Below are positions 45,801-56,596 of a stretch of 64,000 bases of DNA, piece by piece (position 1 is the first letter of the stretch; every line of letters begins with the position of its first letter). Made by a program: the position numbers and the translations under genes. Below the pieces are notes generated by a model. It did not search any database and had not been told where the DNA came from. It was given only the letters and a program-made list of their open reading frames with translations. The stretch is from NCBI GenBank assembly GCA_051530055.1, contig CM121342.1, forward strand, positions 7,192,001 through 7,256,000. The letters are read 5' to 3'. Source of the DNA: Neoechinorhynchus agilis (lineage: Eukaryota > Acanthocephala).

Positions 45801-48800
45801 TCGCGAAATCTATCAGTGGTCTTGAGTTATTCGTAGTTCAATGTTCATATGAACAAGTTTATAACATGGCGATTGACAGGGAACTTGCTTTTAATTACGT
45901 TCAACGATACCATCTTGACACTCTGATTCCAAATATGTGTTCAGATTCGCGAAATCTATCAGTGGTCTTGAGTTATTCGTAGTTCAATGTTCATATGAAC
46001 AAGTTTATAACATGGCGATTGACAGGGAAAGTACTTTTAGTTACGTTCAACGAGACCATCTTGACACTCTGATTCCAAATATGTGTTCAGATTCGCGAAA
46101 TCTATCAGTGGTCTTGAGTTATTCGTAGTTCAATGTTCATATGAACAAGTTTATAACATGGCGATTGACAGAGAACGTACTTTTAGTTACGTTCAACGAG
46201 TCCATCTTGACACTCTGATTCCAAATATGTGTTCAGATTCGCGAAATCTATCAGTGGTCTTGAGTTATTCGTAGTTCAATGTTCATATGAACAAGTTTAT
46301 AACATGGCGATTGACAGGGAACGTACTTTTAATTACGTTCAACGAGACCATCTTAACACTCTGATTCCAAATATGTGTTCAGATTCGCAAAATCTATCAG
46401 TGGTCTTGAGTTATTCGTAGTTCAATGTTCATATGAACAAGTTTATAACATGGCGATTGACAGGGGAAACGTACTTTTAATTACGTTCAACGAGACCATC
46501 TTGACACTCTGATTCCAAATATGTGTTCAGATTCGCGAAATCTATCAGTGGTCTTGAGTTATTCGTAGTTCAATGTTCATATGAACAAGTTTATAACATG
46601 GCGATTGACAGGGGAACGTACTTTTAGTTACGTTCAACGAGACCATCTTGACACTCTGATTCCAAATATGTGTTCAGATTCGCGAAATCTATCAGTGGTC
46701 TTGAGTTATTCGTAGTTCAATGTTCATATGAACAAGTTTATAACATGGCGATTGACAGGGAACTTGCTTTTAATTACGTTCAACGAGACCATCTTGACAC
46801 TCTGATTCCAAATATGTGTTCAGGTTCGCGAAAATCTATCAGTGGTCTTGAGTTATTCGTAGTTCAATGTTCATATGAACAAGTTTATAACATGGCGATT
46901 GACAGGGAACTTGCTTTTAATTACGTTCAACGAGTCCATCTTGACACTCTGATTCCAAATATGTGTTCAGATTCGCGAAATCTATCAGTGGTCTTGAGTT
47001 ATTCGTAGTTCAATGTTCATATGAACAAGTTTATAACATGGCGATTGACGGGGAACGTACTTTTAATTACGTTCAACGAGACCATCTTGACACTCTGATT
47101 CCAAATATGTGTTCAGATTCGCGAAATCTATCAGTGGTCTTGAGTTATTCGTAGTTCAATGTTCATATGAACAAGTTTATAACATGGCGATTGACAGGGA
47201 ACGTACTTTTAGTTACGTTCAACGAGACCATCTTGACACTCTGATTCCAAATATGTGTTCAGATTCGCGAAATCTATCAGTGGTCTTGAGTTATTCGTAG
47301 TTCAATGTTCATATGAACAAGTTTATAACATGGCGATTGACAGGGAACGTACTTTTAGTTACGTTCAACGAGACCATCTTGACACTCTGATTCCAAATAT
47401 GTGTTCAGATTCGCGAAATCTATCAGTGGTCTTGAGTTATTCGTAGTTCAATGTTCATATGAACAAGTTTATAACATGGCGATTGACAGGGGAACGTACT
47501 TTTAATTACGTTCAACGAGTCCATCTTGACACTCTGATTCCAAATATGTGTTCAGATTCGCGAAATCTATCAGTGGTCTTGAGTTATTCGTAGTTCAATG
47601 TTCATATGAACAAGTTTATAACATGGCGATTGACAGGGAACGTACTTTTAGTTACGTTCAACGAGACCATCTTGACACTCTGATTCCAAATATGTGTTCA
47701 GATTCGCAAAATCTATCAGTGGTCTTGAGTTATTCGTAGTTCAATGTTCATATGAACAAGTTTATAACATGGCGATTGACAGGGAACTGTACTTTTAGTT
47801 ACGTTCAACGAGACCATCTTGACACTCTGATTCCAAATATGTGTTCAGATTCGCGAAAATCTATCAGTGGTCTTGAGTTATTCGTAGTTCAATGTTCATA
47901 TGAACAAGTTTATAACATGGCGATTGACAGGGAACGTACTTTTAGTTACGTTCAACGAGACCATCTTGACACTCTGATTCCAAATATGTGTTCAGATTCG
48001 CAGAAATCTATCAGTGGTCTTGAGTTATTCGTAGTTCAATGTTCATATGAACAAGTTTATAACATGGCGATTGATCAGGGAACGTACTTTTAGTTACGTT
48101 CAACGAGACCATCTTGACACTCTGATTCCAAATATGTGTTCAGATTCGCGAAATCTATCAGTGGTCTTGAGTTATTCGTAGTTCAATGTTCATATGAACA
48201 AGTTTATAACATGGCGATTGACAGGGAACTTGCTTTTAATTACGTTCAACGAGACCATCTTGACACTCTGATTCCAAATATGTGTTCAGATTCGCGAAAT
48301 CTATCAGTGGTCTTGAGTTATTCGTAGTTCAATGTTCATATGAACAAGTTTATAACATGGCGATTGACAGGGGAACGTACTTTTAGTTACGTTCAACGAG
48401 ACCATCTTGACACTCTGATTCCAAATATGTGTTCAGATTCGCGAAATCTATCAGTGGTCTTGAGTTATTCGTAGTTCAATGTTCATATGAACAAGTTTAT
48501 AACATGGCGATTGACAGGGAACTTGCTTTTAATTACGTTCAACGAGACCATCTTGACACTCTGATTCCAAATATGTGTTCAGATTCGCAAAATCTATCAG
48601 TGGTCTTGAGTTATTCGTAGTTCAATGTTCATATGAACAAGTTTATAACATGGCGATTGACAGGGAACATGCTTTTAATTACGTTCAACGAGACCATCTT
48701 GACACTCTGATTCCAAATATGTGTTCAGATTCGCGAAATCTATCAGTGGTCTTGAGTTATTCGTAGTTCAATGTTCATATGAACAAGTTTATAACATGGC

Positions 48801-51800
48801 GATTGACAGGGAACGTACTTTTAGTTACGTTCAACGAGACCATCTTGACACTCTGATTCCAAATATGTGTTCAGATTCGCGAAATCTATCAGTGGTCTTG
48901 AGTTATTCGTAGTTCAATGTTCATATGAACAAGTTTATAACATGGCGATTGACAGGGGAACTTGCTTTTAATTACGTTCAACGAGTCCATCTTGACACTC
49001 TGATTCCAAATATGTGTTCAGATTCGCAAAATCTATCAGTGGTCTTGAGTTATTCGTAGTTCAATGTTCATATGAACAAGTTTATAACATGGCGATTGAC
49101 AGGGAACGTACTTTTAGTTACGTTCAACGAGACCATCTTGACACTCTGATTCCAAATATGTGTTCAGATTCGCGAAATCTATCAGTGGTCTTGAGTTATT
49201 CGTAGTTCAATGTTCATATGAACAAGTTTATAACATGGCGATTGACAGGGAACTTGCTTTTAATTACGTTCAACGAGACCATCTTGACACTCTGATTCCA
49301 AATATGTGTTCAGATTCGCGAAATCTATCAGTGGTCTTGAGTTATTCGTAGTTCAATGTTCATATGAACAAGTTTATAACATGGCGATTGACGGGGAACG
49401 TACTTTTAGTTACGTTCAACGAGACCATCTTGACACTCTGATTCCAAATATGTGTTCAGATTCGCGAAAATCTATCAGTGGTCTCTGAGTTATTCGTAGT
49501 TCAATGTTCATATGAACAAGTTTATAACATGGCGATTGACAGGGAACGTACTTTTAGTTACGTTCAACGAGTACCATCTTGACACTCTGATTCCAAATAT
49601 GTGTTCAGATTCGCAAAATCTATCAGTGGTCTTGAGTTATTCGTAGTTCAATGTTCATATGAACAAGTTTATAACATGGCGATTGACAGGGGAACTTGCT
49701 TTTAATTACGTTCAACGAGACCATCTTGACACTCTGATTCCAAATATGTGTTCAGATTCGCGAAAATCTATCAGTGGTCTTGAGTTATTCGTAGTTCAAT
49801 GTTCATATGAACAAGTTTATAACATGGCGATTGACAGGGAACGTACTTTTAGTTACGTTCAACGAGACCATCTTGACACTCTGATTCCAAATATGTGTTC
49901 AGATTCGCGAAATCTATCAGTGGTCTCTGAGTTATTCGTAGTTCAATGTTCATATGAACAAGTTTATAACATGGCGATTGATCAGGGAACGTACTTTTAG
50001 TTACGTTCAACGAGACCATCTTGACACTCTGATTCCAAATATGTGTTCAGATTCGCGAAATCTATCAGTGGTCTTGAGTTATTCGTAGTTCAATGTTCAT
50101 ATGAACAAGTTTATAACATGGCGATTGACAGGGAACGTACTTTTAGTTACGTTCAACGAGACCATCTTGACACTCTGATTCCAAATATGTGTTCAGATTC
50201 GCGAAATCTATCAGTGGTCTTGAGTTATTCGTAGTTCAATGTTCATATGAACAAGTTTATAACATGGCGATTGACAGGGAACGTACTTTTAGTTACGTTC
50301 AACGAGACCATCTTGACACTCTGATTCCAAATATGTGTTCAGATTCGCGAAATCTATCAGTGGTCTTGAGTTATTCGTAGTTCAATGTTCATATGAACAA
50401 GTTTATAACATGGCGATTGACGGGGAACGTACTTTTAATTACGTTCAACGAGACCATCTTGACACTCTGATTCCAAATATGTGTTCAGATTCGCGAAAAT
50501 CTATCAGTGGTCTTGAGTTATTCGTAGTTCAATGTTCATATGAACAAGTTTATAACATGGCGATTGACAGGGAACGTACTTTTAGTTACGTTCAACGAGA
50601 CCATCTTGACACTCTGATTCCAAATATGTGTTCAGATTCGCGAAATCTATCAGTGGTCTTGAGTTATTCGTAGTTCAATGTTCATATGAACAAGTTTATA
50701 ACATGGCGATTGACAGGGAAAATGATACTTTTAATTTACGTTCAACGAGACCATCTTGACACTCTGATTCCAAATATGTGTTCAGATTCGCGAAATCTAT
50801 CAGTGGTCTTGAGTTATTCGTAGTTCAATGTTCATATGAACAAGTTTATAACATGGCGATTGACAGGGAACGTACTTTTAGTTACGTTCAACGAGACCAT
50901 CTTGACACTCTGATTCCAAATATGTGTTCAGATTCGCGAAATCTATCAGTGGTCTTGAGTTATTCGTAGTTCAATGTTCATATGAACAAGTTTATAACAT
51001 GGCGATTGACAGGGAACGTACTTTTAGTTACGTTCAACGAGACCATCTTGACACTCTGATTCCAAATATGTGTTCAGATTCGCGAAATCTATCAGTGGTC
51101 TTGAGTTATTCGTAGTTCAATGTTCATATGAACAAGTTTATAACATGGCGATTGACAGGGAACTTGCTTTTAATTACGTTCAACGAGACCATCTTGACAC
51201 TCTGATTCCAAATATGTGTTCAGATTCGCGAAATCTATCAGTGGTCTTGAGTTATTCGTAGTTCAATGTTCATATGAACAAGTTTATAACATGGCGATTG
51301 ACAGGAACACTTTTAGTTACGTTCAACGAGACATTTGGCCACTCTGGTTCCAAATATGTGTTCAGATTCGCGAAATCTATCAGTGGTCTTGAGTTATTCG
51401 TAGTTCAATGTTCATATGAACAAGTTTATAACATGGCGATTGACAGGGAACTTGCTTTTAGTTACGTTCAACGAGTCCATCTTGACACTCTGATTCCAAA
51501 TATGTGTTCAGATTCGCGAAATCTATCAGTGGTCTTGAGTTATTCGTAGTTCAATGTTCATATGAACAAGTTTATAACATGGCGATTGACAGGGAACGTA
51601 CTTTTAGTTACGTTCAACGAGACCATCTTGACACTCTGATTCCAAATATGTGTTCAGATTCGCGAAATCTATCAGTGGTCTTGAGTTATTCGTAGTTCAA
51701 TGTTCATATGAACAAGTTTATAACATGGCGATTGACAGGGAACTTACTTTTAATTACGTTCAACGAGACCATCTTGACACTCTGATTCCAAATATGTGTT

Positions 51801-52552
51801 CAGATTCGCGAAATCTATCAGTGGTCTTGAGTTATTCGTAGTTCAATGTTCATATGAACAAGTTTATAACATGGCGATTGACAGGGAACGTACTTTTAAT
51901 TCGTTCAACGAGACCATCTTGACACTCTGATTCCAAATATGTGTTCAGATTCGCGAAATCTATCAGTGGTCTTGAGTTATTCGTAGTTCATGTTCATATG
52001 AACAAGTTTATAACATGGCGGTTGACAGACTTACTTTATTACGTTCAACGAGACCATCTTGACACTCTGATTCCAAATATGTGTTCAGATTCGCGAAATC
52101 TATCAGTGGTTGAGTTATTCGTAGTTCAATGTTCATATGAACAAGTTTATAACATGGCGATTGACAGGGAACGTACTTTTAGTTACGTTCAACGAGACCA
52201 TCTTGACACTCTGATTCCAAATATGTGTTCAGATTCGCGAAATCTATCAGTGGTCTTGAGTTATTCGTAGTTCAATGTTCATATGAACAAGTTTATAACA
52301 TGGCGATTGACAGGGAACTTACTTTTAATTACGTTCAACGAGACCATCTTGACACTCTGATTCCAAATATGTGTTCAGATTCGCGAAATCTATCAGTGGT
52401 CTTGAGTTATTCGTAGTTCAATGTTCATATGAACAAGTTTATAACATGGCGATTGACAGGGAACGTACTTCTCATTACGTTCAACGAGTCCATCTTGACA
52501 CTCTGATTCCAAATATGTGTTCAGATTCGCGAAATCTATCAGTGGTCTTGAT
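36838..52552. repeat. 146-bp satellite, about 107 monomers
   Basis: Head-to-tail monomers, period 146 with rare 143-149 variants. Each holds ccatcttgacactctgattc, caaatatgtgttcagattcg, gaaatctatcagtggtcttg and a perfect 14-bp palindrome TGTTCATATGAACA (for example 37079-37092). One region is variable: monomers read GAACGTA or GAACTTA/GAACTTG before cttttagt. In the GAACGTA type this pairs with TACGTTC downstream as a 7-bp stem with an 8-base loop. The first monomer is the most diverged, as expected at an array edge. Monomers contain overlapping 63-codon frames that are by-products of the period (146 is not a multiple of three). Multi-monomer repeats exist: a marked four-monomer block recurs 584 bases apart (41.8 and 42.4 kb). 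Confidence 0.98.
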
Positions 52553-52559
52553 TAGTCGA

Positions 52560-52680
52560 TAAGTGTAAAAGCGGGGGATGTCATCGTTTAAGAGGGCGAC
52601 CAAGGTGATACTTTTTACATTATCGATGGGAAATTGGTCCTATTCTTTTTGGATTAAGAAATAAACGTGTTATTATTAAC
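52560..52680 (+). mobile_element. LINE-B-like 3' terminus
   Basis: ttggtcctattctttttgga and aagaaataaacgtgttatta match the end of the LINE-B copy at 31.8 kb (tgggtcctgttttttgggca, aataaaagtgttattattgc). A short 5'-truncated LINE tail inserted in the satellite. Confidence 0.6.
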
Positions 52681-53112
52681 ACATACAAAGGGATATCTGA
52701 ATATTCTAAAGCCTACAAATAAATCGATGAAACCATAATTCCACAGAAAGCGATTCTCATCCCTCTTACAATAACTTACTCATCTTGAAAAACAATAATG
52801 AGCGAGATCAATGAAATATTCTTTTCGAGAACAATCGACCTTTTACTTATACGTCCATAAAAAACATCTTTTATAGAGTAAGATCAATTAGTCATTGATC
52901 TCTTAAATTAGGATAAAATGACAATCTATTAAGAATTAAAAGGAAGATCGCCCGAGTTTTGACTCAATTTTTTTAATTGTTTTAAGAAAGGACCAAAAGC
53001 GTTTTAAAGAAATTATGTATCCAAAGTATCGTTTTAGCCTTTTCAATCCAGAATTACCAAATTTTTAATGGCTAATAGTAGATCGTTTAGTTTCTCTTTC
53101 AACAAACGGGAA
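52681..53112. other. Unique AT-rich part of the insertion
   Basis: No coding frame, no internal repeat seen. Confidence 0.4.
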
Positions 53113-54240
53113 ACATATGATCTTCATAAAGTCCAAAGAAGAAAAAACAACTAAATGATGAACAATTGAAGAAATTTATGCAAATCACACAAAGCATAAA
53201 GTGGAGGAAGATTTAAGGCAAATAATAGCAAATACTCGCTCTTTCCTTTTGTTAATTTTTTGAGCGTGCAATCGGCTCTAAACCTAGGCACTTCACCCTT
53301 CCCAATTAAAAATAAAGAAAATACAAGAACATAGAAGGATCCGAACCAATTGGGAGTTTATAGTATGTATGGCTGTAATAAATAAATAAATCTGTGAAAT
53401 GCCAGGATACAAGAGGGATCGCATAAATATCCATGGCAACCAGGATAGCTCTTTTTGTTCAAAAATAAAATGGTGGAATAACTTCCGACAACCGATCTCG
53501 AGATGACAACGTTCCGATCGTCATTGCTGATTACATTAAGACATATGATCTTCATAAAGTCCAAAGAAGAAAAAACAATTAAATGATGAACAATTGAAGA
53601 AATTTATGCAAATCACACAAAGCATAAAGTGGAGGAAGATTTAAGGCAAATAATAGCAAATACTCGCTCTTTCCTTTTGTTAATTTTTTGAGCGTGCAAT
53701 CGGCTCTAAACCTAGGCACTTCACCCTTCCCAATTAAAAATAAAGAAAATACAAGAACATAGAAGGATCCGAACCAATTGGGAGTTTATAGTATGTATGG
53801 CTGTAATAAATAAATAAATCTGTGAAATGCCAGGATACAAGAGGGATCGCATAAATATCCATGGCAACCAGGATAGCTCTTTTTGTTCAAAAATAAAATG
53901 GTGGAATAACTTCCGACAACCGATCTCGAGATGACAACGTTCCGATCGTCATTGCTGATTACATTAAGACATATGATCTTCATAAAGTCCAAAGAAGAAA
54001 AAACAATTAAATGATGAACAATTGAAGAAATTTATGCAAATCACACAAAGCATAAAGTGGAGGAAGATTTAGGGCAAATAATAGCAAATACTCGCTCTTT
54101 CCTTTTGTTAATTTTTTGAGCGTGCAATCGGCTCTAAACCTAGGCACTTCACCCTTCCCAATTAAAAATAAAGAAAATACAAGGACATGGAAGGATCCGA
54201 ACCAATTGGGAGTTTATAGTATGACTGGCTGCTGCGTTTT
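53113..54240. repeat. 428-bp direct repeat, about 2.6 copies
   Basis: acatatgatcttcataaagt starts at 53116, 53544 and 53972, so the spacing is exactly 428. The first two copies are almost identical. The third stops after tgggagtttatagtatg. A 68-codon minus frame (53358-53564, 53786-53992) is identical in two copies but unrecognised. Near-identity means a recent duplication. Confidence 0.95.
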
Positions 54241-54297
54241 TAAGGTCAACTCCAGCGTCCACTTGATACCTCGCTATTAAGTATCGAGTTGGACCCT

Positions 54298-54525
54298 CAA
54301 TGTAATCAGCAATGGCGATCGGAACGTTATCATCTTGAGATGGGTTGTCGGAAGTTATTCCACCATTTTATTTTTCAACAAAAAGAGATATCCTGGTTGC
54401 CATGGATATTTATGCGATCCCTCTTGTATCCTTGCATTTCACAGATTGATTTATTTATTACAGCCATACATACTATAAACTCCCAATTGGTTCGGATCCT
54501 TCCATGTCCTTGTATTTTCTTTATT
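54298..54525 (-). repeat. Inverted partial copy of the 428-bp unit
   Basis: The reverse complement of the unit's second half: aatgtaatcagcaatggcga at the left and tccttgtattttctttattt at the right. With the direct copies it forms an inverted repeat with a roughly 65-base spacer from the third copy. The last bases abut resumed satellite. Confidence 0.92.
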
Positions 54526-54528
54526 TGT

Positions 54529-55204
54529 GGTCTTGATTTATTCGTAGTTCAATGTTCATATGAACAAGTTTATAACATGGCGATTGACAGGGAACGTACT
54601 TTTAACGTTCAAGACCATCTTGACACTCTGATTCCAAATATGTGTTCAGATTCGCAAAATCTATCAGTGGTCTTGAGTTATTCGTAGTTCAATGTTCATA
54701 TGAACAAGTTTATAACATGGCGATTGACAGGGAACGTACTTTTAATTACGTTCAACGAGTCCATCTTGACACTCTGATTCCAAATATGTGTTCAGATTCG
54801 CAAAATCTATCAGTGGTCTTGAGTTATTCGTAGTTCAATGTTCATATGAACAAGTTTATAACATGGCGATTGACAGGGAACGTACTTTTTAGTTGTTCAA
54901 CGAGACCATCTTGACACTCTGATTCCAAATATGTGTTCAGATTCGCAAAATCTATCAGTGGTCTTGAGTTATTCGTAGTTCAATGTTCATATGAACAAGT
55001 TTATAACATGGCGATTGACAGGGAACGTACTTTTAGTTACGTTCAACGAGACCATCTTGACACTCTGATTCCAAATATGTGTTCAGATTCGCAAAATCTA
55101 TCAGTGGTCTTGAGTTATTCGTAGTTCAATGTTCATATGAACAAGTTTATAACATGGCGATTGACAGGGGACGTACTTTTAGTTACGTTCAACGAGTCCA
55201 TCTT
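54529..55204. repeat. 146-bp satellite, resumed, about 4.6 monomers
   Basis: Same monomer and orientation as the main array. Several monomers here have TTCGCAAAATC instead of TTCGCGAAATC and internal small deletions. The array ends at about 55204, where the sequence becomes caggctggtcttcttgagct. Confidence 0.95.
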
Positions 55205-55329
55205 GCAGGCTGGTCTTCTTGAGCTTCTTCTGATCGGATCATGGTTTATATGCCCATGATATTACGGTTATGAGTCTGTACATCCCTCTGTATCCTTAGG
55301 TACCTCTCAAGGGGTGGGACTATCTTTAA

Positions 55330-55680
55330 AGGACAAAGCCGAGTAAGGGATATAACCGACTCGTTAGTGGACGTTAGAGGGTTCAACACTTATCCCAGGG
55401 TTTTGAAATTGGCAGAGTTTGTGCGTTTCGCAATTGTCAAGGCGGTCCAACTGACAAGAGCTCTGAAACCCTCTTTTTCAAGGCCCAAGGGTCCAAAATC
55501 GATTATCGCCTATGATTTACAACCAAAGGGGACGGAATACCTCGTTGAAGGAAGAAATTCACAGATGAGCAACGTCTTACCGCGAGGTAAGGTGATCTCA
55601 CGTCTCCGTGACGGTGGTAGATTTTTCATTACGATTTGCGATTTACCTCTGCTCCATAAATAATCACGGTTCGATCTACT
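55330..55680 (+). mobile_element. Retroelement fragment related to 22.5-22.75 kb
   Basis: The open frame 55367-55663 contains QPKGTEYLVEGRNSQMSNVL, which matches in frame the TKGTKYLHEGRKLTDESRL stretch at about 22650. Nucleotide similarity (tacaaccaaaggggacgga against cacaaccaaagggacgaaa) supports common origin. The element family is not certain. I place it next to LINE-A because its relatives follow a LINE-A-like RT stretch. Confidence 0.45.
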
Positions 55681-55914
55681 GGTCGGTATATCCTTGGAGA
55701 TTTAACATTTAAAGTCACTGTTGGCAAAGGGTACCGACCTGGGATATTTGAAGTGGTGGACGCATTTGGACCAGCGTTGTTTATCTTGAGCGTTTCTCTC
55801 TCAGTTTGCGATTTGTGTTTTAATTCGGTTTTTTCCTTTAGGCCACAGCCAACAGCTAAGTAAGGGATGATCTAGAAACCGAATAAAAAAATTATCGGCT
55901 TGCCAGTAGACATT

Positions 55915-56200
55915 TCTTGAGATTCATTTTCGAACACTGAATTGTGCCAATCGATCCCTCCGTACTTGGACCAATCGTTCAATTTCTGGTTTGCCTTTGG
56001 ATGCTAGCAAGATGTCATCGACATACAGTATCGTGAACGGTGTGGAACGCCGGATATCCCAGGTTATTATATCTATCACTAAGATTACGCTTATCGGAAA
56101 TGGCATCGATATTCCGACCTTGATAGACGCGTACAAGGTTATGCCTCCGAAATCAATCGGATTTAACCAAAATTCTTTTAATTTTTATACGCCATATAAA
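55915..56200 (-). mobile_element. RTE-type LINE RT fragment (YVDD motif)
   Basis: Minus frame: ILVIDIITWDIRRSTPFTIL then YVDDILLASKGKPEIERLVQ and RRDRLAQFSVRK. It fits the RTE RT stretch LFILVMD.I...I....PW.LLYADD..L......EL...V..W...L..FGL+.N. Catalytic DD present. A short isolated piece. Confidence 0.7.
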
Positions 56201-56596
56201 CAAGCATGAGAAGAATAAAATTCATTCTTTTCGTTCACAAATTCCTCCTCTTCGTCCAATTCTGCAACTATTGTCATGATTGTTCGGCAGCTTTCTTGAT
56301 AGTTCAATCTTGAACGGATTTCCTCACTTTAGAGTTCTTTAGGCAAATTTGAAATTAGATCGTCGTTTAGAGTGCAAAAATTGTTGAAAAATACTCCCGG
56401 ACAAGCAAATAGTTGTTGAAAATTCCTTTGAAAATTTTGAGATGTGTTGTTTAAATTGTAAAGATGTTCATCATTTTCACTTTTTATAGCGAATCATAAA
56501 AATTTAGTGGAAATGCCTTTATTTTTTATTTTATAGCGAATTTTAATAAAAAATGTATTCAAATAAACTAAGCTGTATTTTCTACAGACTCTTACG
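56201..56596. other. AT-rich spacer left of the LINE-A array
   Basis: Holds a 30-base stretch (about 56498-56528, TTTAGTGGAAATGCCTTTAT) that recurs at 60014-60043 on the other side of the array in the same orientation. No gene seen. Confidence 0.6.

Larger units (their letters stand above)
52553..54528. mobile_element. Insertion interrupting the 146-bp satellite
   Basis: The satellite stops at ...gtggtcttgat and resumes at 54528 with gtggtcttgatttattcg, at the same point of the monomer. So 11-12 bases of satellite appear on both sides, as after a target-site duplication, although repeats could mimic this. The insert holds a LINE 3' end, a unique AT-rich stretch, 428-bp direct repeats and an inverted partial copy of them. 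Confidence 0.7.

Noticed and set aside
36838-52552. CRISPR array
   Set aside because: The whole 146-base unit is repeated with no unique spacers, and the surroundings are animal DNA.
36840-55124. Dozens of overlapping 63-codon frames across the 146-bp array (MFRFAKSISGLELF type) as a repeated protein family
   Set aside because: They follow from the monomer lacking stops in one frame. 146 is not a multiple of three, each frame runs into a stop in the next monomer, and single-base indels between monomers are common. No sign of protein-level constraint.
55915-56200. LTR-type reverse transcriptase from the YVDD motif
   Set aside because: Residues around the motif (ILVIDIIT, ERLVQVRRDRLAQF) follow the RTE LINE pattern rather than that of LTR elements.
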